A DNA stretch of 64,000 nucleotides from Myxococcales bacterium (GTDB lineage: Bacteria; Myxococcota; Myxococcia; Myxococcales; Myxococcaceae): the NCBI GenBank assembly GCA_030681895.1, contig JAUXRI010000012.1, positions 1 to 64,000 on the forward strand, written 5' to 3'. Position 1 is the stretch's first letter. The number at the start of each line of letters is the position of its first letter. This document shows positions 54,310 to 63,600 of the stretch, piece after piece. Position numbers and translations under genes: made by a program. The notes beneath the pieces were generated by a model. The model saw nothing but the letters and a program-made list of their open reading frames with translations. It searched no databases and had not been told where the DNA came from.

Positions 54310-55323
54310 CTAGCGAAGCGACGCGAGGTCGCGCACCACGGCCTCGAGCCCGACCGTCACGCGCGCCAGTCGAGCGAAGTCCATCGTCGCGGGCAGGTCG
54401 GTGGCCTCGTGGTAGTGCGGGTTTCGAAACGGCGCGGTGTCGGTCACCATCAGCGCCTGGTAGCCGGCTCGCCAATACGGGCCGTGGTCCGACCAGTCGA
54501 TGCCCTTGATGAAGCGCGGCGGCGTCGAGCCCTCTGACGCAATCGTCGCGTGCGCGCGGAACGTGCCGGCGACCTGGTGCGCGAGCGCTCTGGACTCGGT
54601 GTCGGCGACGAACCCGATGAAGTGGCCGGTCGATGGGTAGAAGGTCGAGAACGGCCACGGGTAGTGCTGGGTGTTCGGCGCGTCGGTGAAGTACCCCATC
54701 GTCTCGAGCGAGAGCATCGCGCGCACGTCGTCACCGCGGGCCCGAGCGTTCTTCGCCGAGACGTCGCTGCCCATGGCTGGCGTGCGGAAGTAGGGCGGCT
54801 CCTCGTTGGTGAAGAAGATGAAGCGAACCGTGCGGGCCTGTGGCGTCGCGTGGAGCGACCGCGCGAGGGCGAGCGCGACGGCGACTCCCGAGGCGTTGTC
54901 GTCTGCGCCAGGCGTGCCTTCGGCCGAGTCGTAGTGCGCTCCGATGATGACGAGCTCTTTCGGCGCGCGCGTACCGGGCAGGTCGGCGACGAGGTTCTTC
55001 ACCGCGCGGCCGTTCACCTCGTACGGCTCGGGCGTGAAGGCGTAGCCCGCGTCGAGGAGCTCGCCTTCGACCCAGCTCGCAGCGGCTTCGAGCTTGGCGG
55101 GCGTGTTGCCGAGATTTCGCTCGCCGATGCCGACCGCGAGGTGCGTGACGTCAGCCTCGAGCGACTTCGCGAGCGCGGCTTCCTCGGCGGTGAGCGCAGG
55201 CGCAGGCCCCGCGAAGGACGCGCCCGGCATCGTCGTCATCTGGGTGAGGCACGAGAAGCCGGAGCCGCCGATCAGCACGACTCCGACCAACGCGATCAAG
55301 CCGCCGCGACGGGCGGCGGTCAC
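54310..55323 (-). CDS. M28 family zinc aminopeptidase-like protein (337 aa)
   Basis: The GTG start at 55323 overlaps the stop of the upstream FHA gene. An N-terminal hydrophobic segment (GLIALVGVVLIGGSGFSC) ends in a Cys that could be a lipobox or just a signal anchor. The M28 di-zinc site: His/Asp in LVIIGAHYDSAEG, the bridging Asp in TPGADDNASG, Glu pair in FFTNEEPPYF, Asp in FVADTES, and His in NPHYHEATD. These peptidases remove N-terminal residues from peptides in the periplasm. Coupling with a signalling membrane protein is unusual; a functional link is unproven. Confidence 0.88.
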   Translation of the reverse strand: MTAARRGGLIALVGVVLIGGSGFSCLTQMTTMPGASFAGPAPALTAEEAALAKSLEADVTHLAVGIGERNLGNTPAKLEAAASWVEGELLDAGYAFTPEPYEVNGRAVKNLVADLPGTRAPKELVIIGAHYDSAEGTPGADDNASGVAVALALARSLHATPQARTVRFIFFTNEEPPYFRTPAMGSDVSAKNARARGDDVRAMLSLETMGYFTDAPNTQHYPWPFSTFYPSTGHFIGFVADTESRALAHQVAGTFRAHATIASEGSTPPRFIKGIDWSDHGPYWRAGYQALMVTDTAPFRNPHYHEATDLPATMDFARLARVTVGLEAVVRDLASLR

Positions 55324-57230
55324 TTGCCGAACAGCGCCTTGTAGAGCGTGTCGACGGTCGGCTTCGAGGTGTCGTACAGCTCAGCGTCGCGGAGGTGGGC
55401 CTGCGTGCGGGCGTCGATCTTCTTGTAGTCCTTGCGCACCTTGGCGTCGGCGTCGGCGGTCTTCTCCTGGAGCTCCTGGTACGCCTTGAGGACGTCGCCC
55501 TTGCGGAGGACCGTCGGGTCGTCGGTGACGCGCTTCTCGATGCTGTCGAACTTCGAGCGCCACGCGGGGTAACCGCCACCAGAAGGAATGGCAGGGGGCG
55601 GCGGCTTGGGCGAGTCGGGCTCCACGGCCTTCACGACCGGCTTGGGGTCTTCCTTCGGGTCTTCGGGAGGAGGCGGCGGCTTCTTCGCGTCGACCTTGAC
55701 CTCGTCGGTGCCCTTCTTGACCTCGTCGGCGCCCTTCTTGACCTCGTCAGCGCCCTTCTTCACCTCGTCGGCCCCCTTCTTGACGACCTCGTCGGCGCCC
55801 TTGGTGGCCGCCTTGATCTGCTCGGCGTTCTTCTTCGCCGATTCGAGGGTGGTCTTGAACGCGTCCTCGGCGACCTTGATGCTCTCCGCAGGAGTTCCCG
55901 CCGCCCGCATCTGCTCGATGCTGTTCTTGGTCGCGACCAGCGCGGCCTTGGTGCCTTCGTCCAGGCCCTCGGGAATCTCGAGGTCGTCGCTGTCACCACT
56001 CGAGCCCGACGTGGAGCCAGACGTCGAGGCCACTCCACCCATGCCGCCACCACCTGAGAGCGCGCCGGGAATCCCAGCGAGCGCCGAGAGGGCGGTCAGC
56101 GCGAGCAGCACGAGGCCGACGATCTTCACCCACTTCGCCGTGTTGAAGGCTTCCATCCACTTGATGAAGACGAAGAGGCTCAGCGCGCCGGTGGCCGCCG
56201 ACAGCACGACGGGAATGAGGCCGATGAAGGGAATGCCAAACCGCGCGCGAACGGCGGTGATGATGATGGCGAGGCCGCTCGGGAGCACCGCGAGGATGAT
56301 CGAGGTCTGCGTCTGCAGGAAGTAGTTGGTGCGGCCGCGCGCGTCGCTCTCGCCCTTGAACAGCTTCTCGATGACCCACTTGAAGAGCGGGTGCCAGATG
56401 AAGCCGGTGATGACCGACGCGACCACCGCGACGACCGCGCCGACGACCAGACCGCTGATGAGGCTGCCGACGCTCAAGGCGCCGAGGACGAGCTGTGAGA
56501 TGAGACCCGCAATGAAGCCCATCGCGCCCGAGAACAGGTTGCCGGGGAGCGCCCAGGCAATCAGCTCCATGCGGCCCATCGGGTCGCGAGGCTGCTCCTC
56601 GATGGCTTTGCGGATGGTGCCGAAGGGGTTCAACAGCAGCAGCGGCACGTTGACGAGGTAGTACGCGATGGCCTTGGGCACGCCGGCCATCACCTGGCCC
56701 ACGCTCGCGTTGGCCATCTCTTCTTCGTCGCCGCCTCCACCGGCCTCCGGGCCAGCGCGGGTCGGCTCACGGCTCGGAGCCGCAGGAGCCAGCTTCTGGC
56801 CAGCGGGCTTCTTGGCCGGTGGCGGCGCGGACTTGGCAGCGGCCTTGGGCGCGGCCTTCGCGGGCGCCTTGCGCTCCGGCTCCGTCATGGGCGGATCGTC
56901 TTGCTGATCGTCGCCCTCGTCGCCGGCGTCGTCTTCGACGACCTTGAGCACTTCGAACTTGCGCTTCGAGAGCTGGAAGACGTCGCCCGGCAGAATTTCG
57001 GTCGCGTCGCCGATGCGCTCGTTGGCGAGCATGGTGCCGTTCGAGCTGCCGAGGTCTTTCAGGAACCAGGCGCCGGCTTCACAGAACACTTCGGCGTGGC
57101 GCTTCGACACGCCCATGTCGGCCACCTGCACCTGCGCATCTCCGCCTTCGCGGCCGAAGGTCATGCCCTCTTCGGGAACGGTGATGAGCTTCTGGCTCGC
57201 GAGGTCTTTCAGCTGAAGGAACATGTACAT
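55320..57230 (-). CDS. FHA-domain membrane protein with YIP1-like core (636 aa)
   Basis: The FHA domain occupies residues about 10-100: MTFGREGGDAQVQVADMGVS, KRHAEV and DLGSSNGTML, with the Arg, Ser and Asn that read phospho-threonine. A Lys/Ala/Pro linker (120-170) leads to about six hydrophobic helices (185-420) in a YIP1-like arrangement (ELIAWALPGNLFSGAMGFIA). After a Ser/Gly hinge, residues 430-530 are a charged helix containing KKGADEV repeats, then a Pro-rich stretch and a helical C-terminal domain. It could bind a phosphorylated kinase at the membrane. A second ATG at 57224 is an alternative start. Its stop overlaps the M28 peptidase start. Confidence 0.8.
   Translation of the reverse strand: MYMFLQLKDLASQKLITVPEEGMTFGREGGDAQVQVADMGVSKRHAEVFCEAGAWFLKDLGSSNGTMLANERIGDATEILPGDVFQLSKRKFEVLKVVEDDAGDEGDDQQDDPPMTEPERKAPAKAAPKAAAKSAPPPAKKPAGQKLAPAAPSREPTRAGPEAGGGGDEEEMANASVGQVMAGVPKAIAYYLVNVPLLLLNPFGTIRKAIEEQPRDPMGRMELIAWALPGNLFSGAMGFIAGLISQLVLGALSVGSLISGLVVGAVVAVVASVITGFIWHPLFKWVIEKLFKGESDARGRTNYFLQTQTSIILAVLPSGLAIIITAVRARFGIPFIGLIPVVLSAATGALSLFVFIKWMEAFNTAKWVKIVGLVLLALTALSALAGIPGALSGGGGMGGVASTSGSTSGSSGDSDDLEIPEGLDEGTKAALVATKNSIEQMRAAGTPAESIKVAEDAFKTTLESAKKNAEQIKAATKGADEVVKKGADEVKKGADEVKKGADEVKKGTDEVKVDAKKPPPPPEDPKEDPKPVVKAVEPDSPKPPPPAIPSGGGYPAWRSKFDSIEKRVTDDPTVLRKGDVLKAYQELQEKTADADAKVRKDYKKIDARTQAHLRDAELYDTSKPTVDTLYKALFGK
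55697..55801 (-). repeat. 21-bp repeats coding KKGADEV heptads
   Basis: About five consecutive 21-bp units encode VKKGADEV-like heptads (one with Thr for Ala) in the FHA protein. A seven-residue period with Val and Ala in register is what a coiled coil or amphipathic helix would show. The near-identical DNA units suggest recent slippage expansion. Confidence 0.75.
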
Positions 57231-57481
57231 GACCTACCGCACCTCAGGCGGGCCTCCCAGTGTTGCGAACGTGTGGGTTCGGTCGGACTGGAAGGGGTGG
57301 AAAATGGGAAAAACCGGGGTTGACGTGCGTCGATGCAGCGACCTCTGAAACCGTGCACGAGGGAGCGCCGCGGCCTGCCACCTCCCGTGGGCAGTGGAAG
57401 GTCCAGGCACCATTCCAGCGGCGCCAACACCCGCGATCACGGAGCGCCCTGGGTGGCACACCGGTTGCGAGGTGGCCGGGC
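57231..57481. other. Divergent 251-base intergenic region
   Basis: It separates the FHA gene (start 57230, minus) from the DUF1592 gene (start 57482, plus). A slightly A/G-rich patch (57292-57312) lies near the middle and a TTGACG at 57320-57325 could be a -35 element for the plus gene, but no matching -10 is seen at 16-18 bases. No other structure was found. Confidence 0.4.
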
Positions 57482-59140
57482 ATGCACCGCGTCTGGTTTA
57501 CACTGTTGTTCGCGATGGCCGGCGGGTGCGCTGGCGACATCTTCGGTGGCGGAGCATCCGGCACGCGCTCGACCCCGGGTGACGTCACGAAACCTCCGCG
57601 CCAGATGGGGACGCCGCCCACGCCGACGCCGGCTCCAGTGGAGCTGCCGGTCGTTCCTGTCACCGCGCTCCGGCGCCTCACCGCGGCTGAGCTCGATCGC
57701 ACCCTCGAGGACCTCACGGGCGATCGTTCGCGCCTGGCCGTCACGCTCCTGCCGGGCACCACCTTCACGCCGTTCGACAACGACACCGCGCTGCAGCAGC
57801 CCTCAGCCATCTGGGTCGAGGCGGTCGAGCGCCTCGCCGACACCATCACCACGCAGACCCTCTCGGACCCTGCACGTCGGCAGCGCGTGCTGCCCTGCAC
57901 GCCGACGAGCAACCAGGACCTCGCCTGCCTCGACCGCTTCATCACGTCGTTCGGCCGCCGGGCGCTGCGCCGGCCGCTGACCGCCGCCGAGGTGACCGAG
58001 TTCCGCAGCCTGCACACCCAGGCGCTCGAGCGCGGAGACTTCATGACCTCCGTCGCGCTCATCATGCGCCGCCTGTTGCAGGACCCCGAGCTGCACTTCC
58101 GCGTCGAGCTGGGTTCGCCCGAGGTTGATGGGTCGCTGAAGCTCAACGCGTTCGAGGTCGCGAGCCGGCTCTCGTTTTTCCTGCAGGGCAGGGCGCCCGC
58201 CGACTGGTTGCTCGACGTCGCGGCGAGCGGCGCGCTGGGGACGACCGAGGGCGTCCGCACCGCGGCGACCCGCCTCGTGAGCGAGCCAGCCGGGCGAGCG
58301 CGCGTCGAAGAGTTCCACGCGATGTGGCTCGGCTATCTCACGCTGCCGCACGACGCCGCGCTCAACCAACGGCTCGTCACCGAGTCGACCGCGCTCGTTC
58401 GCCGCGTGGTGTTCGAGCAGCCGGGTGACTACCGCAGGCTCTTCCTCAGCACCGAGACGTACGTCGACCCCGCGCTCGCCACGCACTACGGGCTGCAGCA
58501 ACCGGCTGGTGGTGCTGCGGGTTGGGTGCCGTACGGCTCGAGCGGGCGCAAAGGCATTCTCTCGCACGGCGCGTTGCTCTCGAACGGCGTGAAGCAGTCC
58601 GACACCAGCCCGACGCTGCGTGGGTTGTGGATTCGCAATCGCCTGTTCTGCTCCGAGGTGCCGCCACCGCCGCCGAACGTGGTCGCTGACGTGCCACCGC
58701 CCGCCCAGAATGGAGCCGTGTGCAAGAAGGCGCGTTACGCCGTTCACGACTCGGTGGCGAGCTGCGCGGCCTGTCACAACTCGATGGACCCCATCGGCTT
58801 CGGGCTCGAGCAGTTCGACCGCACCGGCAAGTTCCGCTCGGTCGAGGTCGACCACCCCGAGTGTCAGATCGACGGCAAGGGAGCGCTCGATGGTGTCGGC
58901 TCTTTCACCGGTCCAGGCGAGCTCGCGGACCTGATGATCACCACCGGCGCCGTCGAAGACTGCACCGTGAAGCAGCTCTTCCGCTTCGTGAACGGCCGTC
59001 GCGAACGTGGCGAAGACGCGCCGCTCCTCGCGCTGCTCACCGAGAAGTTTCACGCCGGCGGCCGGCGCTTCGATTCACTGCTGGTCGACGTGGTGAGCCA
59101 CGACACGTTCCTCAAACGACGCCTGGAGGCCACCCCGTGA
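57482..59140 (+). CDS. DUF1592-type exported protein with CxxCH motif (552 aa)
   Basis: The ATG at 57482 starts a lipoprotein signal (MHRVWFTLLFAMAGGC); the frame is open further upstream but is Arg-rich and unlike a signal. A Pro/Thr linker is followed by VTALRRLTAAELDRTLEDLT (the DUF1587/1595-like start), then DUF1592 (LSFFLQGRAPADWLL), DUF1588 (RKGILSHGALLSNGVKQSDT, PPPPPNV) and DUF1585 near the end. SCAACHNSMDPIGFGLEQFD contains CxxCH, a c-type heme site. Such proteins occur in Planctomycetes and Myxococcota in pairs with DUF1552 proteins. The stop overlaps the DUF1552 gene. Biochemical role unknown; a periplasmic redox or catabolic function is inferred. Confidence 0.85.
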   Translation: MHRVWFTLLFAMAGGCAGDIFGGGASGTRSTPGDVTKPPRQMGTPPTPTPAPVELPVVPVTALRRLTAAELDRTLEDLTGDRSRLAVTLLPGTTFTPFDNDTALQQPSAIWVEAVERLADTITTQTLSDPARRQRVLPCTPTSNQDLACLDRFITSFGRRALRRPLTAAEVTEFRSLHTQALERGDFMTSVALIMRRLLQDPELHFRVELGSPEVDGSLKLNAFEVASRLSFFLQGRAPADWLLDVAASGALGTTEGVRTAATRLVSEPAGRARVEEFHAMWLGYLTLPHDAALNQRLVTESTALVRRVVFEQPGDYRRLFLSTETYVDPALATHYGLQQPAGGAAGWVPYGSSGRKGILSHGALLSNGVKQSDTSPTLRGLWIRNRLFCSEVPPPPPNVVADVPPPAQNGAVCKKARYAVHDSVASCAACHNSMDPIGFGLEQFDRTGKFRSVEVDHPECQIDGKGALDGVGSFTGPGELADLMITTGAVEDCTVKQLFRFVNGRRERGEDAPLLALLTEKFHAGGRRFDSLLVDVVSHDTFLKRRLEATP

Positions 59141-60603
59141 AGCGCGCTCCCCTGAGTCGTCGGTTCGTGTTGCGGGGCGCCGCAGGGGTGGGCATCGCGT
59201 TGCCCTTCCTCGAGGCGATGATGGGCAACGGAGCGCTCGCGCAGGCTGCGAGTCCGAAGCGCTACCTGTTGGGCTTCGCGGGGTGTTCGCTCGGTGGCTA
59301 CGACGGCAACATCAACGACACCATCTTGCCTGACACGGTCGGCGCGGGCTTCGCGTTGAAGCCGGGCCTCGCGGCGCTCACTCCGGTGAAAGACCACGTC
59401 AGCCTCGTCACCGGCCTGCGAATTCCCACGGCCACCAACGGCGTCGTTCCCTCGGGTGGACGGCCGGTCGCGTTCCACGGCAACTCGCACGCACCGCAGC
59501 TGAGCGGCATGCGCACGACCAATGGCAACTTCGGTGGACCGTCGACGGAGCACATCGCGGGCGAGCTGCTCGGCACCACGACGTTTCCAGCGCTCGTCGT
59601 TCGGGTGCAGGTCTCGTCGTACGTCGGCGCGGCGTCGGCAGGCAGCGGAGAGGTCGTCTCGTACCGCCGCAACGGGACTTCGATTCAAGCCGTGCCCGCG
59701 CGGTACAGCCCGCAGCAGCTCTTCCAGGCGCTCTTCAGCAACTTCTCACCCGGAGGCCTCACGCCTGCGCAGGCCGCCGAGCAGGAGTGGCAGCTGAAGA
59801 ACCGCAAGAGCGTGCTCGACAGCGTGAAGGGCCGGTACGAGCGCCTGTCGCCGAAGCTCGGTGCTGCCGACAAGCGTCGCGTCGACGATCATCTGCAAGA
59901 GGTCCGTGAGCTCGAGCGCCGCGTCAGCGCGATTCCTCCGCCCGTCGCCGGCGTCTGCCAACGCCCGATGGATCCCGGCGCCGATCCGTCGGTCGGGGGT
60001 GGTCAGGCGACGCCCAACGGCAACATCACCTACTCGCAGAACCTCGGGTACAGCGGCGAGGAGCAGCGCGCCGTCGCGATGGTCGACCTCGTGCACATGG
60101 CCATCGCGTGCGACCTCACCCGCAGCGTGCTGTTCCAGTTCACCAACCCGCAGAGCTTCATGAACATGGCGCAGACGACGGGGCAGCGGTCTGACCTGCA
60201 CGAGCTCTCGCACGGCAGCCACGGCAACAGCACCGACTCGAACACCACCGTCGCGTTGGGCCGCGGCATCAACTGGCACATGAAGCACTGGGCCTCGTTG
60301 CTCGGGAAGCTGCAGGCGACGCGCGAAGGTGGCGGCACGATTCTGGACAACACGGCTGCGGCGTTCACCTTCGAAGGTGGGCACGGCTTCGACCCGGCGG
60401 ATGGACGGATGATCAGCGCGCACAGCACCGAGAACATGGCGGTGGTGGTGGCGGGTGGCGCGGGAGGACTCCGCAAGGGCGTTCACCTTCGCGGCAACAA
60501 CGGCCACCCGGCGAGCGTGTTGCTGAGCTGCCTGAAAGCGGTCGGCTCGACGCAGAGCGCGCTCGGAGAAATCAGCACCGAGATCCCCGGCCTGCGCGCC
60601 TGA
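59137..60603 (+). CDS. DUF1552-type Tat-exported protein (488 aa)
   Basis: The GTG start at 59137 overlaps the previous stop. The N-terminus LSRRFVLRGAAGVGIALPFL is a twin-arginine signal, so it is exported folded. The remainder matches DUF1552: YLLGFAGCSLGGYDGN, SGMRTTNGNFGGPSTEHIA, SRLSPKLGAADKRRVDDHL-like region, and near the end MVDLVHMAIACDLTRSVLFQ and HLRGNNGHPASVLLSCLKAV, a sulfatase/DUF1501-like layout. It is always found with DUF1592-type partners, as here. The Tat route suggests a metal or cofactor. Substrate unknown. Confidence 0.87.
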   Translation: MKRAPLSRRFVLRGAAGVGIALPFLEAMMGNGALAQAASPKRYLLGFAGCSLGGYDGNINDTILPDTVGAGFALKPGLAALTPVKDHVSLVTGLRIPTATNGVVPSGGRPVAFHGNSHAPQLSGMRTTNGNFGGPSTEHIAGELLGTTTFPALVVRVQVSSYVGAASAGSGEVVSYRRNGTSIQAVPARYSPQQLFQALFSNFSPGGLTPAQAAEQEWQLKNRKSVLDSVKGRYERLSPKLGAADKRRVDDHLQEVRELERRVSAIPPPVAGVCQRPMDPGADPSVGGGQATPNGNITYSQNLGYSGEEQRAVAMVDLVHMAIACDLTRSVLFQFTNPQSFMNMAQTTGQRSDLHELSHGSHGNSTDSNTTVALGRGINWHMKHWASLLGKLQATREGGGTILDNTAAAFTFEGGHGFDPADGRMISAHSTENMAVVVAGGAGGLRKGVHLRGNNGHPASVLLSCLKAVGSTQSALGEISTEIPGLRA

Positions 60604-60670
60604 GCGCCGGTCGAACGGACTGGAACGCGCTGCTTGATCATCTCTGCACAGCCGTTCAGTCTACGCGCCC

Positions 60671-63600
60671 ATGACAGCCCCCCAGCTGCCCATCGACTTC
60701 TCGGCCTCGGCGCAGGTGCCGGTGCACGACGCGCTCGCCCCGTTTCACCCCGTGGTGCGCGCGTGGTTTCAGCAGACCCTGGGTGAGCCGACCGAGCCGC
60801 AGATTCGGGGCTGGCCGCTCATTCGTGCGCATCGTGACGTGCTCATCGCGGCGCCGACGGGCTCAGGCAAGACGCTCACCGCGTTCCTCGCCTGCCTCGA
60901 CGAGCTGTTCAAGCTCGCGGCCGACGGGAAGCTGACCGACCAGACGCACGTGCTGTACGTCTCTCCGCTCAAGGCGCTGGGCAACGACGTGCAGAAGAAC
61001 CTGCTCGAGCCGCTCGCGCAGTTGAAGGAGCGCGCGAAGGAGGCCGGCGTCGAGCTGCCCGAGATTCGCGTGATGGTGCGCTCGGGTGACACGAGCCCTG
61101 CCGAGCGGGCGCAGATGGTCAAGAAGCCGCCGCACATTCTCATCACCACGCCCGAGTCGCTGTACCTCTACCTCACGGCCGACAAGTCCCGCGCGACGCT
61201 GGCCTCGGTGCGCACGGTGGTGGTCGACGAGATTCACGCGCTCGCACGCGACAAGCGGGGCTCGCACTTCGCGCTCTCGATGGAGCGCCTCAAGTCGTTC
61301 ATCACGAGGAAGGATCCAACGGCACGGCTCCAGTGCATCGGCTTGTCGGCGACGACGCGCCCGCTCGAGCGGCTCGCGCAGTTTCTCGTGGGCGGCTCCG
61401 AGGCGCCGTGTGAGCTCGTGCAGGTCGGTCACGTTCGGCCGTGGGAGCTGTCGCTCGAGACGCCGGAGGAAGAGCTCGGCGCGGTGCCGACGCACGAGAT
61501 GTGGGGGCAGGTCTACGACCGGCTCGTCGCGCTGTCGGCGAGCCATCGCACGATGCTCATCTTCACCAATACGCGGCGCCTCTCGGAGCGGCTCGCGCAC
61601 GACCTCGGTGAGCGCATGGGCCATGAACACGTGCGCGCGCACCACGGCTCGATGGCGAAGGAGCTGCGGCTGTCGGCGGAAGAGCTCCTCAAGTCCGGCA
61701 AGCTGAAGGTGATGGTGGCGACCGCCTCGCTCGAACTCGGCATCGACGTCGGCTCCATCGACCTGGTGGTGCAGCTCGGCAGCCCGCGAAACATCGCCGT
61801 GATGCTGCAGCGCCTGGGACGGTCCGGACATCACAAGTCGGCCATCTCGAAGGGCATTCTCTACGCGATGACGCGCGATGAGCTCGTCGAGAGCACGGCG
61901 CTCCTTCGTGCGATTCGTGAAGGTCAGCTCGACGCCGTGCGCTTGCCTGACGCGCCGCTCGACGTGCTCGCGCAGCAGGTGGTCGCAGAGATCGCCGCCG
62001 AGGAGTGGGACGAGCGCGCGCTCTACGAGGTCTTCCGCCGCGCGATGCCGTACCGCGCCTTGTCGATGGAGGACTACGAGAAGGTGCTGCACCTCGTGTC
62101 CGAAGGCGTGTCGACGAACCGCGGGCGCTCGCGCGTGCACGTGCACCGCGATCGCGTGAACGGAAAGCTCAAGCCCCGAAAAGGCGCGCGGCTGATGGCG
62201 TTGCAGAACGGCGGCGCGATTCCCGACCTGTTCAGTTACCCCGTCATCGTCGAGCCCGAAGAGAAGGTCGTCGGCACCGTGGACGAAGACTTCGCCATCG
62301 ATTCGAGGGCGGGTGATGTCTTCGTCCTCGGCAGCACCTCGTGGCGCGTACGGCGCATCTACGACGGCGCGGTGCGGGTCGAGAACGCGCACGGGCAGGC
62401 GCCGAACGTTCCTTTCTGGCGAGGTGAAGCGCCGGGCCGCACCGATGAGCTGTCGTTCGAGGTCGGCCGGCTGAGAGAAGACGTGTTGAAGCGCGACGAC
62501 GCGGCGGGCTGGCTCGAAGAGGAGCTGAAGGTGCCGGCGCACGCGGCTGAGTTGTTGGTGCGCTACCTGCGCGTCGCGAAGGCCGCGCTCACCGAGATGC
62601 CCTCGACGACGTGCCTCGTGGCCGAGCGGTTCTTCGACGAAGCCGGCGGCATGCAGCTCATCATTCACGCGCCGTTCGGAGCCCGCATCAATCGCGCGTG
62701 GGGCATGGCGCTGCGCAAGAGCTTCTGCCGCGCGTTCGACTTCGAACTGCAGGCGGCCGCGAGCGACGACGCGATTCTGTTGTCCCTGGGTGAGCAGCAC
62801 AGCTTCCCGTTGATGGACATCTTCGACTTCGTGTCTCCGGGGAACGCCGAGAAGGTGCTGACGCAGGCGGTGCTCCAGGCGCCGGTGTTTGGAGCGCGGT
62901 TCCGTTGGGCGGCGGGCCGCGCGTTGACGCTGTCGCGACTGCAGAACGGGAAGCGGGTGCCGCCGCCGATTCAGCGCGCGCGCGCGGAAGATCTCATCGC
63001 GGCCGTGTTCCCCGAACAGATCGGCTGTCAGGACAACCATGGCGGCCAGGAACTCGAGCCGCCCGACCATCCCCTCGTCACCGAGACGATGAAGGACTGC
63101 CTGCGCGACTTCATGGACATCGACGGGCTCGTCACCGTGCTCAAGGGCATGCGTGAAGGGCGCATCATGAAGGTCGCCGTCGACCTGCCGGAACCGAGCG
63201 TGCTCTCGCACCAGATGTTGAACTCGGCGCCGTACACGTTCCTCGATGACGCGCCGCTGGAAGAGCGCCGGGCCCGCGCGGTGTCGGTGCGCCGCACGTT
63301 GCCGTCGACCGACGAAGCCGCGTTCGGAGCCCTCGACCAGTCGGCGATCGATCAAGTCCGCGAAGACGCGAAGCCGGTGATTCGTGACGCGGAAGAGCTT
63401 CACGACGCGCTGCTGCAGTTGGGTGTGATGCCTGACGATCAGCACGACGTCGTCGCGTGGAATGAGACGCTCGAGGCGGGCCTGGTGTCGCTCGCGACGG
63501 AGCGCAGGGCAGGGGTCTTTGAGTTCCAGGGCCGGCGCTTTCTCTTCGCCGCCGAGCGGGTTCCCCTCGTGCAGGCCTTGTTCCCCGAGGCGCAGTTGCC

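Noticed and set aside
57579-57588. GTGACGTCAC palindrome
   Set aside because: It lies inside the DUF1592 coding sequence and short GTGAC-type palindromes are expected often at this base composition.
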